Positions 55,811-64,000 of a stretch of 64,000 bases of DNA are shown piece by piece. Below the pieces are notes generated by a model. The model saw only the letters and a program-made list of their open reading frames with translations. It made no database searches and was not told the DNA's origin. Numbering within the stretch: the first letter of the stretch is position 1; each line of letters starts with the position of its first letter. The stretch is from Allorhodopirellula heiligendammensis. GTDB lineage: Bacteria; Planctomycetota; Planctomycetia; Pirellulales; Pirellulaceae. The translations under genes were made by a program, and so were the position numbers. The stretch spans positions 434,001 through 498,000 of the forward strand of contig NZ_SJPU01000001.1 of NCBI RefSeq assembly GCF_007860105.1, read 5' to 3'.

Positions 55811-56214
55811 GGCAGCGAATCTGAAACAGAGTTGGAAGGAAATGGTGGTGGTGATGCATTTGGCAAGTGGAGTAGTGTAACGAACCGCCCGCGGTCTGAC
55901 AACCTCAACGCATTCGCGAAATAGGGGAGCTCAGCCACGAAATAGAGGAGCTCGACCAATCGAACGCTGCACAGGTGAGTTTCCAAGCACCGTCCTCGCC
56001 AGACCCCCCCAGCCTGGGCAGAGGCGCCCCTGCCCCGCGGGCGGAAAACCCCCTGCGATCGGCACAATCGTTAAATCTTGCCATCGTTTTGGCCGATTTC
56101 TATCGAAAGGGCGACCGTTGCCGCCAATGCAACGTCAACGGCACCGGGCAGATCGTTCAACACTTGCTCCGAGACTTCTAATTTTTGTCGGTCACTATTT
56201 GTGCTGGGGGTGAT
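55811..56214. other. 404-base divergent region between the small basic protein and porin genes
   Basis: It holds the promoters of both genes. Two direct repeats of 16 bases (15 identical) lie at 55917-55932 and 55938-55953. The porin ribosome binding site candidate GGGGG is at 56206-56210. I see no further gene. Confidence 0.45.
55917..55953 (-). repeat. Pair of 16-base direct repeats upstream of the small basic protein gene
   Basis: CGAAATAGGGGAGCTC and CGAAATAGAGGAGCTC are separated by five bases, giving a 21-base period, which is two helical turns. This is the expected spacing for a dimeric regulator binding on one face of the DNA. The regulated gene would be the minus-strand small basic protein. 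Confidence 0.5.
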
Positions 56215-57676
56215 GTGTTCGGGAGAGCACAATTCAGATTCGGGTTGATATCTATCAGCATTCTCATGCTCTCAGAGATTGCTGCGCAGTCACCCGTTCG
56301 GCTCCCCCCCCACCGAACCCGAGCCACACCGTGAAGCTCACACGGATTCCTTGGAAAGCCTGATGCAGCGAGTTAACTGGCAATCAACTCCTGACCTGCC
56401 GCTGGATCTTGTCGACAGCGGGCACAGCAGCAGCCTCTCGCTGGAGTCCCTCGAGCCGGTCATGGTGGCCGACCCGGTGACAAATTCATACGCCGCCGAG
56501 GACGGATTCGTTATCTCACTGAACTCCGACACGGTTTCCCGGAGCTTCCGCACTGTTCCGTACGACCGCGAGTCACTCGGCAGCATGAGCAACAACTTTG
56601 TCGCCCAACCAGACTTCGTCGGCGGAATCACGATCGTTAACGACGACATTGCGATGAAGATTGGCGGATATGTCAAAGCCGATTTGATTCAAAGTTTCAA
56701 TCCTATTGGGTCTACTGATTCATTCGTCACGACCACCATCCCCACCGATGGCAGCACCGGCGAGGACGCACGCTTTCACGCCCGGCAAACCCGGCTGAGC
56801 GCTGACACGCGTTGGCGTATCAACGGAAAAGTCGCTCGTGCTTACGTTGAAGGCGATTTTTTTAGTGGCATCCCCGACATCACCAGTACATTCCGGCTGC
56901 GTCAAGCCTACGGCAACATCGGTCGTTTTACGGCGGGGCAGACCTGGACAACTTTCACTAATCCATCGGCAGTGCCGCAAACACTGGACTTTGAAGGTGG
57001 TGCGTCAAACGTGAATCGCCGTCAGGGTCTCGTCCGCTGGGACCAACCCGTCGGCGACGGGTGGAAGATTGCCGTAGCTGTGGAGGATCCACAGGTAGAT
57101 ATCATCACGCCCGTACTCGCAACAGGCGAAGCCCGAACAGAGACTCCCGATTTTATTGCGTGGCTACGTTATGAACAGGACAATGCTGACTTTCAGATCG
57201 CGTACCTCGTCCGTGAGCTTGGCTTTCAACCAGACAATGCGCCCCTGTTGAAAAGAACCGCGTCGGGATTCAACTTTGCAGGCGCCGCGATGATATTCAA
57301 GGAAACCAAGATTTATTCGCAGATCCTCTTTGGCGACGGCATCGGCAGCTATCGCGGCTCGCCGGACGTTGTTGCGACAGGTCCCACCACCGCATCGCTA
57401 CTGCCTGTGTTCGGATGGATGATTGGGGCCAAACAACAATGGTCTCCCAAGTGGACATCAAACGTGACCTACAGCGCATTGAGCTTGGACGATGTGCCTG
57501 GCCAAGCCTCGACGAACCTGCGTGACACGACGTATTTTGCTGTCAATCTCATCGCCAATCCGTACGAGCGCGTGTTCGGTAGTATCGAGTATCTCTATGG
57601 CACCCGCACCGATGTCAGCGGCCAGTCAGGCCAGGCCAACCGAGTACAAATATCGTTTGGGTTCTTCTTGCCCTGA
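56215..57676 (+). CDS. Porin with a +1 frameshift between signal peptide and barrel
   Basis: The barrel part (frame open from 56279) is 465 residues with strong alternating beta strands, a DcaP-like start (GGYVKADLIQSF), the FHARQTRLSADTRWRIN strand and a terminal RVQISFGFFLP, typical of outer-membrane porins. That frame has no signal peptide. One frame earlier, from GTG 56215 with GGGGG upstream, comes MFGRAQFRFGLISISILMLSEIAAQS, a good signal peptide ending at AAQ. The two frames meet at a run of eight C (56304-56311); seven C would join them. This is a sequencing error, a pseudogene, or phase variation. Confidence 0.78.
56304..56311 (+). repeat. C8 homopolymer causing the porin frameshift
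   Basis: Eight consecutive C bases lie just after the signal-peptide region. With seven, the signal-peptide and barrel frames are continuous; with eight, translation from GTG 56215 stops after about 50 codons at TGA. Confidence 0.75.
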
Positions 57677-57887
57677 TCTACTCGGTTCTCTTGCCCCTTC
57701 CCGAATCCCTTGACGAGATTGGCAGAACGTCACGCGGTGCACAGAGTGTCGGAGCAGCTCATGCGAACAAAACTTCAGCTCGACGTTCCATGTTCGCAAA
57801 CAACTCTATCTCCCAAGCACCGGGATCGCTCAACGCATCGAGTATGGAGCTCGCCTCTGCCTACCATGATTTCTGCGAGTCTCGCGT

Positions 57888-59240
57888 TTACTGGCAATAA
57901 ACGAGTGTCGCCAGCGAGTACAGCATGCCGTTGGCGCTGAATGTCAATTCAGCAAACGCGGCATGATGGCCTGTCTCGCGTTGGCTGATGCCGACCCAAT
58001 CCCCGTCCTTCGGCGTCATCGAGGTGGGCTGCCAAACGCTATCGCGAAAGTCGAGCGAATCTGAGAACGCCTCCCACAGGGTTGCCTTGACTGGGGTGGT
58101 ATCACTGCTCACCGTGAGACGAACTTCCTCGTCCGTGGTGGATGCTCGCCATGTGAGCACAGGGAGCTGTTGACCGGTCGCCACCGCTTGGAAGAATACC
58201 GCCAATGTCTTCAGTGCTGGCATTCGACCGCCACCTAAATTGTGGCCCGCGTTGGGAACGCGATGGATATACTTGTCGCCTTCAAGCCGATCCCAATAGA
58301 GATTCATTGCATCGGTTGCCCAATAACGATCATTGGCACCGACGACCAGCAACTTAGGCATCTGCAGCCGCTGACGATACTGTATCGGGTCCATCATTTG
58401 CCACAGCTTGGTCACACGCTGAGAGCGTGGCTGCCCATCCGAGGGAACTAAACCTTTACTGGTGTAGGCGTGGATCTGCTCGCTATGGGTGCCCCACATT
58501 TCAAGCTGATGCTTCATCTGGGCGGGGAAGTCGAGCAGGTCGATCACAATCGGCGCGGTCGCGATGATTCGCGAATCAGTCGCCGCCGTCAACCAACTCG
58601 TCCACCCTCGCTTGGACGCACCTGCGATGACAAAGCCATCTGGCCGCGGCCAGCCCTGTTCGACAGAAAACTGTTCGAGCGCATCCATCGCCTTGGTGGC
58701 ACTCTTGACCATCGGAAACAATAACGGCCACGAGGTATCGCCGGTTTCCAAGTACTTCAGCCAGGTTTCCGAGATCAACTCATCTTCGCGCCGACCGTCG
58801 AGCAGTGGTTGGTTGGGCACTTGATGTAGCATCGCGACGCGTGCTCCACACAAATTTGCCAACGCCGCACCGATGGCCCTGTCTCCAATGCCGGGAGCCT
58901 TGCCCGTGCTGCCGCCGGTGACAAACAATAGCATCTTGTCCTGATGGACAACGTGTTGCGGTTGATAGACCACCAGAGAATGCGTCCAAACCCCTCCTTG
59001 CCAGCGTTGACTGGTGAGCTGGAGTTCGACCACTCGCGAGTTTTCGATCTCGATATCACTAACGGTTTCCCACGCAAAGTCGGGTTCGTCTCGCGCCAAG
59101 AATGCATCGATTTCGCGAGTTGCCGAAGTCGCAGGACTCGCCCCATCTTCTGCGAACGCCGCGTGTACACCGCTGACAAGCGTTACGGAAACGAGCGAGC
59201 AACAGACGACACCTCTGAGCGATAAGTTGAAACGGAAAAT
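57888..59240 (-). CDS. PhoPQ-activated pathogenicity-related (PqaA) family protein
   Basis: A secreted alpha/beta-hydrolase-like protein. VIAGASKRGWTSWLTAA holds the nucleophile elbow (GASKRG), with ANDRYWATD and NAGHNLGGG as acid and histidine candidates, matching the PqaA family. The first standard start codon is TTG 59099, which leaves no signal peptide. Reading upstream in frame gives IFRFNLSLRGVVCC and then a hydrophobic stretch ending VHAAFAED, a fine signal peptide. The only fitting start is ATT at 59240, with AAGG eight bases before it, or CTG 59246. No ATG, GTG or TTG occurs back to the stop at 59298. Confidence 0.82.
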   Translation of the reverse strand: MFRFNLSLRGVVCCSLVSVTLVSGVHAAFAEDGASPATSATREIDAFLARDEPDFAWETVSDIEIENSRVVELQLTSQRWQGGVWTHSLVVYQPQHVVHQDKMLLFVTGGSTGKAPGIGDRAIGAALANLCGARVAMLHQVPNQPLLDGRREDELISETWLKYLETGDTSWPLLFPMVKSATKAMDALEQFSVEQGWPRPDGFVIAGASKRGWTSWLTAATDSRIIATAPIVIDLLDFPAQMKHQLEMWGTHSEQIHAYTSKGLVPSDGQPRSQRVTKLWQMMDPIQYRQRLQMPKLLVVGANDRYWATDAMNLYWDRLEGDKYIHRVPNAGHNLGGGRMPALKTLAVFFQAVATGQQLPVLTWRASTTDEEVRLTVSSDTTPVKATLWEAFSDSLDFRDSVWQPTSMTPKDGDWVGISQRETGHHAAFAELTFSANGMLYSLATLVYCQ

Positions 59241-59297
59241 GTTCAGCGCCTTATAAAAGAGTGAATAACGAGCGGGGTAATCACCGCGACACCGCGT

Positions 59298-59537
59298 TCA
59301 GTCCTGGTTCTTCTTCTTGGTGCGGCGTTCCAGGTACTGACCGGCCCACATCACCCAGAAAATCATGCCAAACACAACCCCACCCACCAACAAGGCGCGC
59401 AGGACATCGTGGGATTTAAAGAGGACGAAGCCAAACACGATTGCGCCCAATAACCCACCACCGGCCACCGGCGACATTTGCTTGTTTAGTGGCGACTCGC
59501 TTTGATCGCTTTCCAGTTTCTGTTCGTCTTCGGTCAT
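59298..59537 (-). CDS. Small two-helix membrane protein
   Basis: A 79-residue protein with two hydrophobic helices (about residues 25-42 and 46-66) and charged ends. The layout resembles small membrane subunits such as AtpZ/AtpI-like proteins, but no ATP synthase genes are near and the sequence has no diagnostic motif. The function is not recognised. It lies 57 bases upstream of the PqaA-family gene on the same strand. Confidence 0.6.
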   Translation of the reverse strand: MTEDEQKLESDQSESPLNKQMSPVAGGGLLGAIVFGFVLFKSHDVLRALLVGGVVFGMIFWVMWAGQYLERRTKKKNQD

Positions 59538-59579
59538 TGATTGCTAACGAGATAGGGGTCTAACGGGATAGGGGTATTG

Positions 59580-59687
59580 TGAGCCGAGACGTGTCAGCGG
59601 CCGGACTCCGCACGCCACCCGGTGCAACGATGCCTGCTGCCTGCTGCCCAGTATCATACTGCCCGGTGCGGTAAGGCACTCGGCTCA
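59580..59687. repeat. Dispersed inverted-repeat element, copy B
   Basis: TGAGCCGAG (59580-59588) and CTCGGCTCA (59679-59687) bound a 108-base segment. The neighbouring bases ACGTGT (left) and AAGGCA (right) match the copy at 24281-24345 with few changes. The two copies differ in length and interior. It lies between two minus-strand genes with no coding role. Confidence 0.55.
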
Positions 59688-59834
59688 GACATGCGGCTCC
59701 ACGGTCAATTCAATCAACGGCCTGCCACGGCCGGGTGTCGTTTAAGTGAGAAAATAAATTAATAGTGGCGCTGCCGTCTGGCAATCTACGACTGTGCTCA
59801 ATCGTCCCAAGTCAATTCGTATTCCGGCGTGGCG

Positions 59835-61574
59835 TTATTTTGTCGAGATCGAAGGCAAACGATAAATCGCATAGGTGGAATTGCGTTCGTTGCCGTTCGG
59901 ATACACCTGCACGAGCGGCAACTGTGGTCCAACAACACGACGGTCCACCACCATCCAGTTAACACCGTATTTGCGACGAAACTCTCGCAATCGATCATAG
60001 CGGATTGTCACACGCATGGTGGATAGCTCTATCGGATAGATCTCGACAAATCGTCTTGCCCACTCTCGTAAACTCACCACGTCTTGCGGAATGTCTTTCC
60101 AATTGACCACCTCGGCCCGCTCAGCGTACCACTTGAACGACTGCTGATGCCGAGGAGTTAATAACACTGCGTCCTCCGGTGTGTTGGCACGAACGAAGCG
60201 GCAGACGTTGATCCAGTCCTGCATCGTCTGACGTTGCTCAGCGTAATCCGCATTGCGACGCAGTCCGAGCAGACTGTTGCTGTGGGAAATGGGCACGCCC
60301 CCGCTCATCCAACGCCACGTCGACCAACCCGCTAAACCGCATGCACTCAAAAAGATCGCAGCGCTCGCTAGAAATACCACGCTCCTGGCATCGACACGGA
60401 GTGACCCCCAGGGTCGCCTCCGAAACGATAACCGACTGACAGCGTCGGGTACGTGGGTGACGTATAGCACTTTCGCGACACTGCATCCGAGTGCCAGCGG
60501 CGTGATCACATCAGCAAGTCGACACCAATAAAATCGCAGCAGTTTCGCAGCCAAATCCGGTGCAACAGCTGGCAGCATCCCGATGAACAAACCACAAATG
60601 CTGATGAGCATCGCGCCGATGGTAAACGCCGTCAGAGCGGTGAAGGCATCACGCTGGGGCAGGGAAGCAAGCTCATCTCGTCGGTACAGCCAACGCTGGC
60701 CAACAAGAAAGCCCAGCGTAACGAGCGTCAGCATACTATGCCGGACGTACCAGTCGCGATGAAACGCGGAAGGCAGAAGGTGGTGTGAAAGACGGAAGTA
60801 CGTGTACACGCGGGCTGCCGAGGTGGATTCAGCTGCCGAGGCTCCCCACGACATCGAAACGGCCGGAATCAAGCCCAGCAGTGAGATCGCGCCCCCAGCA
60901 AACAATGCGGGCGTGAAAAAACGAGCCTGCGAGTGCGCTCGGTCTCGCCGCACGCGTTCGAGCCACACGAACGCGATCGCACCGGCCACCACCGCCCACC
61001 CGCCCGTCAGAACATGGAAAGCCGCGGCGGTGCCGAACAATAGCCACACCCGACTCCACCGGCGATGCAGTAATTCGGCGATCCCAAACAAGACGAGTCC
61101 GAATGCGGGGACCTTGGCTTCGATGCCACCGACAACCCACTCACCGGCGAGATTCCCCTGCTCGATTCCCGCGACCCAAATCACCGCCACGACAGCCGCC
61201 AGGATTGCTGGCAAACGCAGGGCTGAACACAACCGGATCAAGCCCGCGGCAAGCATTCCCCAGCCAACAATGCGTCCCATCCAAGCCGTCGTTGACAGCG
61301 ACCACCACTTCGTCGGCCATCCGAACACCCAGTAAAACACCCAATGAGCTTTTCCTGAGGTGACAAAGAGATCCTGTTGGCACCACGCTGGATTCCAAAA
61401 GTTCTTTGCCTTGGCGAGGTAGTGCGCCTCGTTCACGCTCGGCGGCGCGTCGCCTGCGTAGACGAAGAATAATCCCATCAAGGCGAACCACGCCATCATG
61501 ACGTCGATTCGTCGCCCTGGCCGCGACGCCGAAGCCGACGGCGTCCCCGTTTCAATGGGTCCGGTCGAGCTCAC
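59835..61574 (-). CDS. DUF6798-like polytopic membrane protein
   Basis: A 579-residue protein with about 11 hydrophobic helices after a short hydrophilic N-terminus, then a soluble C-terminal domain of about 150 residues. [19 protein letters not shown] after the first helix resembles the loop of GT-C-type membrane glycosyltransferase-like proteins, and I recognise the overall type as DUF6798-like. The substrate is unknown. The GTG start overlaps the pdxA stop (GTGA), so translation is coupled to the vitamin B6 gene; the reason is unclear. Confidence 0.75.
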   Translation of the reverse strand: MSSTGPIETGTPSASASRPGRRIDVMMAWFALMGLFFVYAGDAPPSVNEAHYLAKAKNFWNPAWCQQDLFVTSGKAHWVFYWVFGWPTKWWSLSTTAWMGRIVGWGMLAAGLIRLCSALRLPAILAAVVAVIWVAGIEQGNLAGEWVVGGIEAKVPAFGLVLFGIAELLHRRWSRVWLLFGTAAAFHVLTGGWAVVAGAIAFVWLERVRRDRAHSQARFFTPALFAGGAISLLGLIPAVSMSWGASAAESTSAARVYTYFRLSHHLLPSAFHRDWYVRHSMLTLVTLGFLVGQRWLYRRDELASLPQRDAFTALTAFTIGAMLISICGLFIGMLPAVAPDLAAKLLRFYWCRLADVITPLALGCSVAKVLYVTHVPDAVSRLSFRRRPWGSLRVDARSVVFLASAAIFLSACGLAGWSTWRWMSGGVPISHSNSLLGLRRNADYAEQRQTMQDWINVCRFVRANTPEDAVLLTPRHQQSFKWYAERAEVVNWKDIPQDVVSLREWARRFVEIYPIELSTMRVTIRYDRLREFRRKYGVNWMVVDRRVVGPQLPLVQVYPNGNERNSTYAIYRLPSISTK

Positions 61575-62623
61575 GGCGCCGACTCTACCAGTTCAGCGGC
61601 AAAACGAATGGCAGCAACCATGCTTTCGCACGACGCAGTGCCTTGCCATGCCAAGTCCATGGCGGTGCCATGGTCAACGCTGGTGCGCACAATCGGCAAC
61701 CCCAGCGTGACGTTGACGGCATCGTCAAATGACAACGCCTTCAAGGGAATCAAGCCCTGATCGTGGTACAAGCAGACGTAGACATCGATGCGTGCTCGCA
61801 TGGCGGGGGTGAACGCGGTATCAGGCGGCAGCGGCCCCACGACGTCCCAGCCCGCGCGGCGGGCAGCATCAATCGCCGGGACGACAACCCGTTCCTCTTC
61901 CCCGTGACTGAACATCCCATGCTCGCCCGCGTGCGGATTCAAACCACAAACGCCAATCCGTGGCGGCAGCAGACTGCCCCGGTGAACATTTCGCTTCGTG
62001 ATCGCGTCGCCCGCCATCGCGATCGTTCTCGCCAGGGATACCGGATCGAGCATGCCGGGCACATCTGCCAAGGGCACATGGATGGTCTCGAGCACGCAGG
62101 CGATCGTGTCGCTGGCCAACATCATGCGGACGTCCGCAGGTCCGCCGCCTTGCGATGGGAGATCGCCTGGGCAGGCCACTCGGGCGGCCAGCAATTCGGT
62201 ATGACCAGGAAAGTCGATTCCGGCTTGCATCCACGCTTCCTTTTGAATCGGGCCCGTGATGATCGCATCGACGTCGCCACGGAGGGCCGCATCGATCGCC
62301 GTGCACACCGTTTCATACGAAGCTCGCCCAGTCGCAGCGGAATACCGACCTGGCGTGACATCATCCGCATTCACATTACCACAGTCCACGATGTATCCGG
62401 CGGCGTGGGCAGCGACCGTCGCAATCTGATCCAGGGCGATGGTAGGCGGCAGCGGGAGACCGAGAGCCTTCGCGACCCGCGCGAATACCGCTGCATCCCC
62501 CATCAACAAGGGCACGCCAGAGGCGCGAACCTCGGGCCGTTGCCACACGCGCAGGGCAACCTCAGGGCCGATGCCACCCGCATCGCCCATCGTGATCGCC
62601 AGTTTGGTCCCAGGGTCACTCAT
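61571..62623 (-). CDS. pdxA: 4-hydroxythreonine-4-phosphate dehydrogenase
   Basis: A 350-residue NAD-dependent enzyme of pyridoxal phosphate synthesis. Motifs seen are [17 protein letters not shown] at the start, the metal-ligand histidine in [19 protein letters not shown], and [12 protein letters not shown]. The ATG at 62623 overlaps the DUF2007 gene by eight bases; the frame is open upstream to 62659 but inside that gene. PdxA supplies the substrate of PdxJ, which is not in the window. Paralogous PdxA2-type enzymes exist, so a catabolic role cannot be excluded. Confidence 0.94.
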   Translation of the reverse strand: MSDPGTKLAITMGDAGGIGPEVALRVWQRPEVRASGVPLLMGDAAVFARVAKALGLPLPPTIALDQIATVAAHAAGYIVDCGNVNADDVTPGRYSAATGRASYETVCTAIDAALRGDVDAIITGPIQKEAWMQAGIDFPGHTELLAARVACPGDLPSQGGGPADVRMMLASDTIACVLETIHVPLADVPGMLDPVSLARTIAMAGDAITKRNVHRGSLLPPRIGVCGLNPHAGEHGMFSHGEEERVVVPAIDAARRAGWDVVGPLPPDTAFTPAMRARIDVYVCLYHDQGLIPLKALSFDDAVNVTLGLPIVRTSVDHGTAMDLAWQGTASCESMVAAIRFAAELVESAP

Positions 62624-62873
62624 TAGCCGGGCGGATCTCAGCGATAATCTCCTTGGCACGCTCGGCGTCGCGTTGGAAAACCTTCACCTGCACCCATCCA
62701 GGTGCTTCCGCACGAAACCCTGCCGTGAATCCACCCACGGCGGTCGCTCGGATGCCAGCATCGGCCAGAACATTGACGATCACACCGGCAGCAATCTCGC
62801 TGGACCGCTCGGCTACCGAGACCAAGTGGGCCTCGTTAAGATCGTCGTTGCTTTCATCGACAGGTGTGTTCAT
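62616..62873 (-). CDS. DUF2007-type putative signal-transducing protein
   Basis: An 85-residue protein with the ferredoxin-like pattern of DUF2007: [33 protein letters not shown], then [24 protein letters not shown]. This family occurs as small proteins thought to act in signalling, without a proven ligand. I chose the ATG at 62873; the longer frame upstream overlaps the kinase gene. It overlaps pdxA by eight bases and is divergent from the kinase, sharing an 85-base gap. Confidence 0.83.
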   Translation of the reverse strand: MNTPVDESNDDLNEAHLVSVAERSSEIAAGVIVNVLADAGIRATAVGGFTAGFRAEAPGWVQVKVFQRDAERAKEIIAEIRPANE

Positions 62874-62958
62874 GTTTTCTACTTGTGGTGATATTGAACG
62901 CGTAGCGAAAAACGTGTCCTCGCATGAGCTTGCTCCGACACGGTACAATGAGGATACC

Positions 62959-63939
62959 ATGAACGAACCTACCATTATCCTATCAGGCACCGATCCTGAT
63001 CTGCCCAAGCCGGTCCCGCCGGGGCTGAAACGATACACCGGATTGCGTGAGATGGCGCGGGGGGCTACCGCGGTATTGCAGTCCGCCTTCGATCCAGTGA
63101 CCGGTCGGACCGTCGCGATCAAAAAATTGCTCCCCGAGAAGAAGTTCGATCGAATCGAACGACGTCGCTTGTTGCGGGAAGCCCGTGTGACAGCGCAACT
63201 CCAGCACCCCAATACTGTCCCCGTCTACGATATCGGCGACGACGATGTGGACGGCATCTATTTCACGATGAAGCGGATTTCGGGTGAAAACCTGTTCGAG
63301 ATTCTCAAACGCATCGCCCGCGGTGACGCTGCCGCAATCGAAGCCTACCCGATTTCCTGGCGGTTGGAGATCGTCGAGGGCGCCTGCCAAGCCCTGGCCT
63401 ACGCCCATGCCCGCGGGCTGATTCACCGCGACGTCAAACCGGAGAATATTTGGGTTGGAAACTTTGGCGAGGTGATCTTACTGGACTGGGGTGTCGCGAA
63501 GGTCTGGGGACACCCGGACGACAACCATCCCCTACAACAGAGTTCTCTGGCGATTCGGCCCGAAGCGGTGCGGGAGGAGATGGACTCCCCCCAAATGCAA
63601 ACGCTCACCGCCGGCGGGCAGCGGCCTGGCACACCTCTGTACATGTCACCCGAACAAATTGTCGGCAATCGCACCATCGATGAACGCAGCGATGTCTTCA
63701 GCGTGGGTGTCGTGTTGTACGAAGTCATGGCGATCCGCGAACCCTTCCGCGGTAAAACGATCGATGAAACCTTTGACAACATCCGCCATCGCGAGATCGA
63801 ACCACCGAGCGAACGCTCGCCCCAATACAACATCCCCAAAGCCGTTGATGACATCGTCGCCAAAGCCCTGCAAAAGCGACCGGAAAAACGCTACCAATCG
63901 ATGCGCGAACTGATCTCCGATCTAAAAGATCTCGTGTGA
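62959..63939 (+). CDS. Soluble Ser/Thr protein kinase
   Basis: A 326-residue Hanks-type kinase. TVAIKKLLPEKK holds the catalytic lysine, HRDVKPENIWVG the catalytic loop and LLDWGVAKV the metal loop, which has DWG in place of DFG. TPLYMSPEQIVG follows. It has no membrane helix and little beyond the kinase core. An insertion of about 30 residues precedes the activation segment (HPDDNHPLQQ to GQRPGT). I chose the ATG at 62959 with GAGG upstream; the frame is open to 62653 but that part is antisense to the DUF2007 gene. Confidence 0.9.
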   Translation: MNEPTIILSGTDPDLPKPVPPGLKRYTGLREMARGATAVLQSAFDPVTGRTVAIKKLLPEKKFDRIERRRLLREARVTAQLQHPNTVPVYDIGDDDVDGIYFTMKRISGENLFEILKRIARGDAAAIEAYPISWRLEIVEGACQALAYAHARGLIHRDVKPENIWVGNFGEVILLDWGVAKVWGHPDDNHPLQQSSLAIRPEAVREEMDSPQMQTLTAGGQRPGTPLYMSPEQIVGNRTIDERSDVFSVGVVLYEVMAIREPFRGKTIDETFDNIRHREIEPPSERSPQYNIPKAVDDIVAKALQKRPEKRYQSMRELISDLKDLV

Positions 63940-64000
63940 TCGCGTACGGAAAACAGCCGGTTCACTATCCATGTGCCGCTGTCGGTGAGATTCACACAGA

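Noticed and set aside
61763-62626. Plus-strand frame opposite pdxA
   Set aside because: pdxA motifs are complete on the minus strand; this frame has no domain or start signal.

Overview
The window looks like chromosome from a planctomycete of the Pirellulaceae/Rhodopirellula type. The evidence is two DUF1559 prepilin-like proteins, the PVC-superphylum small basic protein (TIGR04137 type), an ECF sigma factor with a C-terminal membrane segment, several secreted proteins of families common in planctomycetes, and mixed-strand gene order with many ATGA/GTGA-type overlaps. I found no rRNA, tRNA, CRISPR array, prophage or intact insertion sequence.

Layout. 1-6.0 kb (+): the 3' part of a large FtsX-type permease, a lipoate-ligase-family protein, a free-standing RNA polymerase alpha-CTD protein and two coupled unknown proteins. 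6.2-11 kb: a secreted thioredoxin-like protein, a HEAT-like secreted protein (-), a [4Fe-4S]-type CysH and a CCA-adding enzyme. 11-25 kb (-): a giant FG-GAP/ASPIC-type protein, a MoxR-like ATPase, a class 3 lipase, a YjhG/YagF-type dehydratase grouped with a DUF971 protein and a membrane Zn-protease, an esterase-like protein lacking its nucleophile and coupled to a membrane-anchored ECF sigma factor, and an FHA protein. 26-30 kb: ribosomal protein S1 and a TPR lipoprotein that converge on a bidirectional terminator.

30-38.6 kb (+) is a complete phosphate block in the order RNase Z-like, phoR, pstS, pstC, pstA, pstB, phoU, phoB, with a candidate Pho box before pstS. 39-46 kb holds two nearly identical DUF1559 genes with matching leaders. 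They flank a small lipoprotein gene and a tightly overlapping trio: a seven-haem cytochrome c, a histidine-rich membrane protein and a membrane TPR protein. 46-48.8 kb carries a DUF5690-like transporter and a TIGR03364-like FAD oxidoreductase, a pair that suggests use of organophosphonates.

48.8-54 kb (-) is one overlapping run: hemB, methyltransferase, Gfo/Idh/MocA oxidoreductase, larE, Ser/Thr kinase. 54-64 kb holds a secreted LamG-like protein, a conserved small protein, the PVC small basic protein, a porin whose signal peptide is separated from the barrel by a C8 frameshift, a PqaA-family protein that seems to need a non-standard start codon, a DUF2007-pdxA-DUF6798 run, and a second Ser/Thr kinase.

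The observations I would follow first are the C8 tract in the porin, the cytochrome/histidine-rich membrane operon between duplicated DUF1559 genes, the DUF5690/FAD oxidoreductase pair near the Pho block, the membrane-anchored sigma factor, and the dispersed inverted-repeat element present at 24.3 and 59.6 kb.
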